A stretch of DNA of 19,981 nt, taken from NCBI GenBank assembly GCA_900545185.1, contig UQYH01000032.1, positions 1 through 19,981 of the forward strand. The letters are read 5' to 3'. A model generated the notes under the pieces. The model was not told the origin of the DNA. It did no database searches and saw nothing but the letters and a program-made list of their open reading frames with translations. Of the stretch, positions 14,259 to 19,981 are shown piece by piece. This DNA is from an uncultured Eubacteriales bacterium. GTDB lineage: Bacteria; Bacillota; Clostridia; UBA1381; UBA9506. The first letter of the stretch is position 1; each line of letters starts with the position of its first letter. The position numbers and the translations under genes were made by a program.

Positions 14259-15200
14259 ATGCTGACGCCCGTTGATATTGAAAACAAAGAATTTGCCAAG
14301 GCCTTTCGCGGCTATGACGTGTATGAAGTTGAAGAATTTATGAAAACCCTGGTGGCAGACTATGAAAAGCTATACCGCGAAAACGGGGAACTGAAAGAGA
14401 AAAACGCAATGCTAAACGAGGCCATCGGCAGCTATAAGGGCATGGAGGAAACCATGCAAAACGCTATTTTGGTCGCACAGCGTACGGCTGAGGATATTAA
14501 GCAAAACGCCTATGAGCGTTCCGAAACCATTGTAAAGGACGCTGAGCGCCGCGCCGCCGAAACCATTAACACGGCCAACCGCGCCATATCCGGGCTGGAA
14601 AAAACGTATCTTGGCATGCAGCGCGAAATGAACGGCTTTAAGGCCAAAATGAGCGCACTGCTTTCGACCTATATGCAGCTTTTAAAAGAGATGCCCGAGC
14701 AATCCGTGCCGAGCACACAAAGCCGCTTTGAGCCTGCGCCTGCCCCCACCGCACCGCCTGCCGCCGTGCCGAAGGAGGCAGAGCCGGAGAATAAAGAAGA
14801 TACAAACACCTTTAACTTCTCCTCCCTGCCGAAGGAACCCGGCGCACATGAAGCCGCGCCGGCTGCCAAGCTGCCGGAGGAGCCGCCCACATGGACGCCG
14901 ATTCCCGGCACGGAAAAGAAAAAGAAGCCGATTGCTTCGGCACCTGCAACGGGCTTTCAGACCGAGCGCAAGCTGAATCCCATGGTGGAGGAGCTTTTGC
15001 GCAAGAAAAAGGAAGAACAGGAGGCCGCACAGCGCGAAGAAGCGCAGGAGACTGCCGCAGCCGAAGAAAACACGGCCGCAGCCGATACCGGCTTTTCCGT
15101 AACGAAGGAAACCATTCAAAAGGAGCCGAAATCGCAAGTGTCCTCTATTAATGTGGAGGATTTAAAGGCCTATGATGTGTTTAAGGATGACACCCTGTAA
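14259..15200 (+). CDS. divIVA: Cell division/polarity protein DivIVA
   Basis: Membrane-curvature-sensing coiled-coil protein, 313 residues. The N-terminal DivIVA domain is clear: MLTPVDIENKEFAKAFRGYDVYEVEEFM (1-28), then a coiled coil to about residue 145 (YEKLYRENGELKEKNAMLNEAI; SETIVKDAERRAAETINTANRAI). The rest is a Pro/Ala/Glu-rich, probably disordered tail with a second charged helix (EELLRKKKEEQEAAQREEAQE) and a conserved-looking end, INVEDLKAYDVFKDDTL. The tail makes it longer than the B. subtilis protein (164 residues). The start is ATG at 14259, with AAGGA 9 bases upstream, rather than the ATG at 14241. ileS follows, as in many Firmicutes. Confidence 0.93.
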   Translation: MLTPVDIENKEFAKAFRGYDVYEVEEFMKTLVADYEKLYRENGELKEKNAMLNEAIGSYKGMEETMQNAILVAQRTAEDIKQNAYERSETIVKDAERRAAETINTANRAISGLEKTYLGMQREMNGFKAKMSALLSTYMQLLKEMPEQSVPSTQSRFEPAPAPTAPPAAVPKEAEPENKEDTNTFNFSSLPKEPGAHEAAPAAKLPEEPPTWTPIPGTEKKKKPIASAPATGFQTERKLNPMVEELLRKKKEEQEAAQREEAQETAAAEENTAAADTGFSVTKETIQKEPKSQVSSINVEDLKAYDVFKDDTL

Positions 15201-15247
15201 AATCCCCCTGATGAAGATAGCAACCGAGTGAAAGGATGAACATAGAA

Positions 15248-18031
15248 ATGGATTACAGCCAAACACTGAACCTGCCGGAGACCGAATTTCCCATGCGCGG
15301 TAATTTGCCCAAGCGTGAGCCGGAAATTTTGGAGCGTCAGGAAAAAGACAACATGTATGCCAAGCTGATGGAGAAAAACGAGGGCAAGCCCCTCTTTATT
15401 CTGCATGACGGACCGCCCTATGCCAACGGCGATATGCACATGGGTCACGCCCTGAACAAAACCTTAAAGGACGTGATTACCCGTTTTAAAAATATGGACG
15501 GCCATAAAGCCCCCTATATTCACGGGTGGGACACACACGGCCTGCCGATTGAGCGTCAGGCCATTGCCAGCCTGGGCATTAACCGTCACGAGGTAGACAC
15601 GGTGCAGTTCCGCAATTTGTGCCGGGACTTTGCCATGAAATATGTGAATCTGCAAATGAGCTCGATTAAGCGTTTGGGCGCGCTGGGCAAGTGGGATGAT
15701 CCCTACCTGACACTGGATCCCAAGTTTGAAGCCAAGCAGATTGAAATTTTCGGCAAAATGGCCGAAAAAGGCTATATTTATAAAGGCTTAAAGCCCATTT
15801 ATTGGTGCCCGGACTGCGAAACCGCGCTGGCCGAGGCCGAAATTGAATATCAAGAGGATAAAACCAATTCCATTTACGTTAAATTTGCCGTACGGGACGA
15901 TCACGGCGTGTTTGACGGCTGCGGCGTACCGAAGGAAAAGATTAACTTTTTAATTTGGACGACCACAACCTGGACACTGCCCGGCAACGTTGCCATTGCC
16001 TTAAACGGCGCATTTACGTATGATTTGGTCGAAGCGGACGGCGAATATTTCATCATTGCCGATGAGCTTGTTCCTGCCGTTATGAAGGCCGGCGGCCGCG
16101 AAAGCTACAAAACCGTTTGCTCATTTGCGGGCAGCGATTTGGAGCTGATCCGGTGCGCACACCCGTTTATCGACCGCGATTCGGTTGTTATTTTGGGCGA
16201 CCATGTTACGCTGGATGCCGGTACCGGCTGCGTACACACCGCACCGGGACACGGTTTGGAGGACTATGTTGCCTGCCAGCAGTATAAGGACATTCCCATC
16301 ATCGTTCCCGTGGACGAAAAGGGCTATTTAAACGAGCTGGCCGGCGAATTTGCAGGTCTTTACTATGAAAAAGCAAATGCTAAAATTATTGATAAATTAA
16401 CCGAAATCAACGCACTGTTTGCCGTGGAGGAAATTATCCACCAATATCCGCACTGCTGGCGTTGTCATGATGCCATTGTGTATCGTGCGGCAGAGCAGTG
16501 GTTTGCTTCGGTTGACGCCATTAAGGACGATGCCGTTCGCGCCATCCGCAACGTAACCTGGCTGCCCAAGTGGGGCGAGGATCGTATTACGGGCATGGTG
16601 CAGGATCGTGCCGATTGGTGTATTTCCCGTCAAAGAACCTGGGGCGTACCGATTCCGATTTTCTACTGCGAGGAATGCGGCAAAGAGCTGATTAACGCCG
16701 ATACCATCAAGGCCGTATCCGAGCTGTTTTACGAAAAAGGCTCTAACGCATGGTATGAGCTTTCGGCCGAAGAAATTCTGCCGGAGGGTACCGTTTGCCC
16801 GGCCTGCGGCTGCAAGCACTTTACCAAGGAAAAGGATATTATGGACGTTTGGTTCGACTCCGGCTCCAGCCATACGGCTGTTTTGGAGGTAAAGGACGGT
16901 TTGCGTTTCCCGGCAGACTTGTATTTGGAGGGGAACGACCAATACCGCGGCTGGTTCCAGTCGTCCCTGTTAACGGCCATTGCCGCACGCGGCGAAGCGC
17001 CGTATAAAACCGTTATCACCCATGGTATGATTGTCGATTCCTCCGGCGAAAAAATGTCCAAATCCAAGGGCAACGGCGTAAGTCCGCAGGATATTATTAA
17101 GGACTACGGTGCCGATGTGCTCCGCCTGTGGGTTGTTTCGGCCGATTATAAAACTGATATGCACATCTCGAAGGAGATTTTAAAACAGCTTTCCGAGGCA
17201 TACCGCAAAATCCGCAACACCGCGCGTTACATTTTGGGTAACATTCACGACTTTAACCCCGATACCGATATGGTGAACCCGTGCGATATGCCCGAAATTG
17301 ACCGCTGGGCGCTTTCTAAGCTGGATAAGCTGGTGGAAAAGGTGCTCGACAATTACCGTGCGTACGAATTTCACGGCGTGTTCCATGCCATCCATAATTT
17401 CTGCGTTGTGGATATGAGTAACTTCTATCTGGATGTGATTAAGGATCGCTTATACACCGAAAAGGCAGACAGCACGCTGCGCCGCAGCGCACAAACCGTT
17501 ATGTATCGGATTTTGGACAGCCTGGTACGTCTTTTAACCCCGATTTTGGCGTTTACCAGTGAGGAAATCTGGTCGTTTATGCCGCACAAGGCCGATGATG
17601 AGCGTGAATTTGTCATTTTAAACGATATGCCGAAGCCCGACCCGTCCCTGCGTGACGCGGCGCTTGACGAAAAGTGGGATTCGCTTTTGGCCGTTCGTGC
17701 CGATGTTTCTAAGGTGTTAGAGGCGGCGCGCAGCGCTAAAACCATCGGTCATTCGCTGGGTGCGGCCGTGACCATTTATGCAGACGGCGCACTGTACGAT
17801 CTGCTGAAGGGCGAAGAAGATCTGCTGGCAAGCTACTTTATTGTATCGAAGGCCGAGGTAAAACCGCTGGGTGAGGCACCGGCCGAGGCTGCCGAGGGCG
17901 AAACGGGCGTTAAGGTTTTGGTTGCCGCAGCAAAAGGCGAAAAGTGTGAACGGTGCTGGATGTATTCCGAAACCGTCGGACAGGATGCGGAGCATCCCAC
18001 CCTGTGCCACCGCTGCGCCGAAAATGTTTAA
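15248..18031 (+). CDS. ileS: Isoleucine-tRNA ligase
   Basis: Class I aminoacyl-tRNA synthetase that charges tRNA-Ile; 927 residues, the usual bacterial length. Visible: the N-terminal DYSQTLNLPETEFPMRGNLPKREPEIL; the HIGH motif as HMGH (about 64-67); the editing domain with LIWTTTTWTLPGN and GTGCVHTAPGHGLEDY; WFDSGSSH; the KMSKS loop (about 602-606); an anticodon-binding helix region; and the C-terminal zinc ribbon CERCW...CHRC. I prefer ATG at 15248, because family members begin MDY and the ATG at 15236 touches the AAAGG ribosome site; the spacing to 15248 is long (about 11), so this stays uncertain. It lies 47 bases after divIVA, with no room for a T-box leader. Confidence 0.97.
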   Translation: MDYSQTLNLPETEFPMRGNLPKREPEILERQEKDNMYAKLMEKNEGKPLFILHDGPPYANGDMHMGHALNKTLKDVITRFKNMDGHKAPYIHGWDTHGLPIERQAIASLGINRHEVDTVQFRNLCRDFAMKYVNLQMSSIKRLGALGKWDDPYLTLDPKFEAKQIEIFGKMAEKGYIYKGLKPIYWCPDCETALAEAEIEYQEDKTNSIYVKFAVRDDHGVFDGCGVPKEKINFLIWTTTTWTLPGNVAIALNGAFTYDLVEADGEYFIIADELVPAVMKAGGRESYKTVCSFAGSDLELIRCAHPFIDRDSVVILGDHVTLDAGTGCVHTAPGHGLEDYVACQQYKDIPIIVPVDEKGYLNELAGEFAGLYYEKANAKIIDKLTEINALFAVEEIIHQYPHCWRCHDAIVYRAAEQWFASVDAIKDDAVRAIRNVTWLPKWGEDRITGMVQDRADWCISRQRTWGVPIPIFYCEECGKELINADTIKAVSELFYEKGSNAWYELSAEEILPEGTVCPACGCKHFTKEKDIMDVWFDSGSSHTAVLEVKDGLRFPADLYLEGNDQYRGWFQSSLLTAIAARGEAPYKTVITHGMIVDSSGEKMSKSKGNGVSPQDIIKDYGADVLRLWVVSADYKTDMHISKEILKQLSEAYRKIRNTARYILGNIHDFNPDTDMVNPCDMPEIDRWALSKLDKLVEKVLDNYRAYEFHGVFHAIHNFCVVDMSNFYLDVIKDRLYTEKADSTLRRSAQTVMYRILDSLVRLLTPILAFTSEEIWSFMPHKADDEREFVILNDMPKPDPSLRDAALDEKWDSLLAVRADVSKVLEAARSAKTIGHSLGAAVTIYADGALYDLLKGEEDLLASYFIVSKAEVKPLGEAPAEAAEGETGVKVLVAAAKGEKCERCWMYSETVGQDAEHPTLCHRCAENV

Positions 18032-18107
18032 GCAAGATACGGTGCAAAGCGGCAGGGAGCGGCTGATGTGACGTTTCTGAACCAGACATTATAAAATCAA
18101 CCATACA

Positions 18108-18173
18108 GCCATGATTACGTCATGGCAAAAGATCATCCGCAGGGGTGGAGCAATACTCCGCCCCTGCGGATGA
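18108..18173 (+). terminator. Double hairpin between ileS and lspA
   Basis: The first stem is GCCATGA/TCATGGC (18108-18114, 18120-18126) with loop TTACG. The second is very strong: 18133-18145 pairs with 18161-18173 (13 bp), then a T-G pair and an inner GGAG/CTCC (18147-18150, 18156-18159) with loop CAATA. No T run follows on either strand. It may terminate, protect or separate the ileS and lspA messages. Confidence 0.6.
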
Positions 18174-18211
18174 AACCGCAAAAAACAACAAAATGAATGG
18201 AGAAGAACAAT

Positions 18212-18700
18212 TTGCTGGCGTTATATTGTATTGGTGTTATTGTTTTAGCTTTCATAGACCAGCTCTCTAAGCTGGCGGTTTTAAAATTTGTCCGCCCGGT
18301 GGAGACGATTCCGCTGATTGAAAACGTTTTTCATTTAACGTACTGCGAAAACCGCGGCGCGGCCTTTGGCATTCTGCAAAACCGATTCGGCCTGTTTTTT
18401 TGCATAACGGCGGTGGTTTTGGTTGCCGTCACCGTGTATATGATTAAAAAACGTCCGCAAAACCTGTGCTTAAATCTTTCCGTCACGCTGCTTGTCGGCG
18501 GCGCGTTGGGCAATTTTATCGACCGCATTTTCCGCGGCTTTGTTGTCGATTTTTTTGACTTTCGGCTGATTCATTTTGCCATTTTTAATGTGGCCGATTG
18601 TTTTGTGGTTTGCGGCGCTGTTTTGCTGGCCTGGTATTTAATTTTTGTGGAGGGCGATGCGGAAAGCGCACACAAAAATGCAAAGCCGGACGGGGATTAA
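18212..18700 (+). CDS. lspA: Lipoprotein signal peptidase LspA
   Basis: Aspartic protease of the cytoplasmic membrane that removes signal peptides from prolipoproteins; 162 residues with four hydrophobic segments. Both catalytic motifs are present: GGALGNFIDRIFRGFVVDFF and IFNVADCFVVCG, each with its Asp. The early DQLSK and the ENRGAAFG segment are also typical. I place the start at TTG 18212: GGAGAAG lies about 9 bases upstream, and the resulting LLALYCIGVIVLAFIDQLSK opening matches the family. An ATG at 18197 has no ribosome site, and the GGAG lies inside that longer frame. The LivJ lipobox earlier in the window is a likely substrate. Confidence 0.95.
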   Translation: MLALYCIGVIVLAFIDQLSKLAVLKFVRPVETIPLIENVFHLTYCENRGAAFGILQNRFGLFFCITAVVLVAVTVYMIKKRPQNLCLNLSVTLLVGGALGNFIDRIFRGFVVDFFDFRLIHFAIFNVADCFVVCGAVLLAWYLIFVEGDAESAHKNAKPDGD

Positions 18701-18902
18701 GGCAAAAACGAGAAGTAAGGAACGCCCCGAAGGGCACGGCGTCAAAGGATAGAAGCACGGTATAACTCAATTAAGATGTTCTCCGTCTTTGCAGACGGCA
18801 GGGGCTTACCGTTTTCAGCGGAGGGCGTAATCCCTCGCCGGAAATGCCCTCTGACAGGACGTTTGATCCCGTATTGAAAATGATAAAAAAGGAAGAAACA
18901 AC
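18701..18902 (+). other. Structured spacer between lspA and rluD
   Basis: Several hairpins lie in a row: ACGCC/GGCGT with inner CC/GG (18722-18742), a perfect CCGTCT-TTGC-AGACGG (18783-18798), and GAGGG-CGTAAT-CCCTC (18820-18835). It lacks a good promoter and a T-tailed terminator. It may be an mRNA leader element for rluD or an intergenic repeat. I could not match it to a riboswitch class I know. A 33-codon frame (18776-18877) crosses it without a ribosome site. Confidence 0.35.
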
Positions 18903-19880
18903 ATGCAAAACGCAAGAATAGACGATGTGACTGCCGATTCTGCGCTGTTTTTTACCTGTGATGAAACGTCCGCCGGCCTTCGGCTGGACGTTTTTTTATC
19001 CGAACAGGCAGACATGACGCGCTCGGCCGCGCAAAAGCTGATTGAAAGCGGCGCTGTGCAGCTGACCTTTGCCGATGCGTCGCAGCAGGGCGGCAAAACG
19101 CCCTCTAAAAATTATAAGCTGCGCCTTGGCGATACGGTTTCGGCTATTTTGCCGGAGCCGGAGCTGCTTGCGGCCGAGCCGGAAAACATACCGCTGGATA
19201 TTGTTTTTGAGGACAGCGAGCTGATTATCGTTAACAAACCGCAGGGGATGGTGGTGCACCCGGCGCCGGGACACGCGACAGGCACCTTGGTCAACGCGCT
19301 GTTATACCATGCAGGGGGACGGCTTTCGGCCATCAACGGCGTGGTACGCCCCGGCATTGTGCACCGCATAGACCGCGACACCAGCGGCATTTTGGTGGTT
19401 GCCAAAACCAATGACGCGCACCTTTGTCTGGCCGAGCAGATTAAAGAGCACAGCGTACACCGTGCCTATCTGTGTATTGCCTACGGGCGGTTTAAGGAGT
19501 CCGAATTTACCATTGATAAGCCGATTGACCGCCACACAAAGGACAGAAAAAAGATGGCGATTGCCCAAAGCGGCGGCCGCCGCGCGGTTACGCATGTATC
19601 TGTTTTGCGGCAATACGATGATTGTGCCCTGCTGCGCTGCCGTCTGGAAACGGGGCGCACACACCAAATCCGTGTGCACCTATCCTCTATCGGCCATCCC
19701 GTGGCAGGCGACCCCGTTTACGGCGTTAAAACCGATCGCCTGGCCAAAAAATATCAGCTAAACGGTCAACTGCTGCACGCGGCCATGCTGGGCTTTGTGC
19801 ACCCCAAAACGCATGAATACGTCGAGTTCTCCGCACCTGTTCCGCCCTATTTTCAAAAGGTGCTGGACGATTTGGGTTAG
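18903..19880 (+). CDS. rluD: RluA-family 23S rRNA pseudouridine synthase, RluD-like
   Basis: Converts uridines in 23S rRNA to pseudouridine; 325 residues. An N-terminal S4-type RNA-binding domain (GLRLDVFLSEQADMTRSAAQKLIESGAV, about 26-52) is followed by the catalytic domain with LIIVNKPQGMVVHPAPGH, the signature GIVHRIDRDTSGILVVAKT containing the catalytic Asp, and GRTHQIRVHLSSIGHPVAGDPVYG. ATG at 18903 has AAGGA about 9 bases upstream. The lspA-rluD order is the usual Firmicutes one (lspA-ylyB in Bacillus). The exact target uridines cannot be told from sequence. Confidence 0.95.
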   Translation: MQNARIDDVTADSALFFTCDETSAGLRLDVFLSEQADMTRSAAQKLIESGAVQLTFADASQQGGKTPSKNYKLRLGDTVSAILPEPELLAAEPENIPLDIVFEDSELIIVNKPQGMVVHPAPGHATGTLVNALLYHAGGRLSAINGVVRPGIVHRIDRDTSGILVVAKTNDAHLCLAEQIKEHSVHRAYLCIAYGRFKESEFTIDKPIDRHTKDRKKMAIAQSGGRRAVTHVSVLRQYDDCALLRCRLETGRTHQIRVHLSSIGHPVAGDPVYGVKTDRLAKKYQLNGQLLHAAMLGFVHPKTHEYVEFSAPVPPYFQKVLDDLG

Positions 19881-19912
19881 GCATATGGGGTTCGACTCCT
19901 TAAGGCCTAGGC
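19879..19912 (+). repeat. T-arm-like hairpin repeat, copy 2 (overlaps the rluD stop codon)
   Basis: The first 20 bases are identical to 14011-14030 and 30 of all 34 match. The repeat begins inside the rluD TAG stop. The hairpin is kept: TGGGG-TTCGACT-CCTTA pairs through G-U changes relative to copy 1. Just beyond, 19907-19938 (CCTAGGC...TCCGAACCC) looks like a degenerate copy in the opposite direction. Confidence 0.75.
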
Positions 19913-19981
19913 ACGAGTTATGGTATCCGAACCCGCTCAAAGCACCGAAAAATCAGCCTTTTCTGTGTTGTCAGTCTTGCC

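Noticed and set aside
14682..15137. Several overlapping open frames opposite divIVA
   Set aside because: They are shadows of the Pro/Ala/Glu-rich DivIVA tail, whose codon bias keeps other frames open.
16397..16942. A 181-codon frame opposite ileS
   Set aside because: It is antisense to conserved IleRS sequence and has no start signals; a shadow.
18776..18877. A 33-codon open frame between lspA and rluD
   Set aside because: No Shine-Dalgarno site and it coincides with RNA hairpins; nothing in the peptide is recognisable, so coding is not supported.
1..19981. CRISPR arrays, defence genes or toxin-antitoxin pairs
   Set aside because: I found no regularly spaced direct repeats and no genes of those families; the only repeated unit is the dispersed hairpin family described above.

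Overview
The window reads as chromosomal DNA from a Gram-positive, low-to-medium GC anaerobe of the class Clostridia (Bacillota), probably an uncultured gut-type lineage. Evidence for this: an IreB-family regulator, DivIVA directly upstream of ileS, an lspA-rluD pair, sigma-A-type promoters, strong AGGAGG ribosome sites and CCA-encoding tRNA genes. The placement rests on gene content and signals only; I could not run a search.

Layout. (1) 1-1533: the body of an AT-rich large serine recombinase whose catalytic N-terminus is missing, followed by two tRNA-Ser genes on the minus strand (1600-1817) with a perfect consensus promoter. (2) 2014-6891, minus strand: a complete branched-chain amino-acid ABC importer, livJ-livH-livM-livG-livF, with a strong hairpin between the lipoprotein gene and the membrane and ATPase genes. 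(3) 6892-7208: a divergent control region with one well-formed promoter in each direction and a palindrome at each start site. (4) 7209-8776, plus strand: a small operon of a stand-alone DRTGG-domain protein, a YjbQ/UPF0047 protein and a TauE/SafE (TSUP) permease, ended by a strong terminator. (5) 8870-11253, minus strand: feoA-feoB ferrous iron uptake. (6) 11254-13291: a 412-base leader and rho with a long charged N-terminal insertion. (7) 13406-13660: ireB. (8) 13661-14258: about 600 bases without a gene, holding the ireB terminator, a 281-bp element with 30-bp terminal inverted repeats, and a tandem set of hairpins. (9) 14259-19880, plus strand: divIVA, ileS, lspA, rluD, with structured spacers. 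Another copy of the 281-bp element's end sequence lies directly after rluD.

How the parts relate. Most of the window is housekeeping or nutrient uptake: LivJ is a lipoprotein whose signal peptide would be cut by the LspA encoded later in the window, and DivIVA-IleS-LspA-RluD is the usual Firmicutes cell division/translation neighbourhood. The less ordinary material is the DRTGG-YjbQ-TSUP operon, the repeat family with a tRNA T-arm-like hairpin, the hairpin arrays flanking divIVA and rluD, and the recombinase remnant beside the tRNA-Ser genes. I see no CRISPR array, defence island, toxin-antitoxin pair or prophage module.
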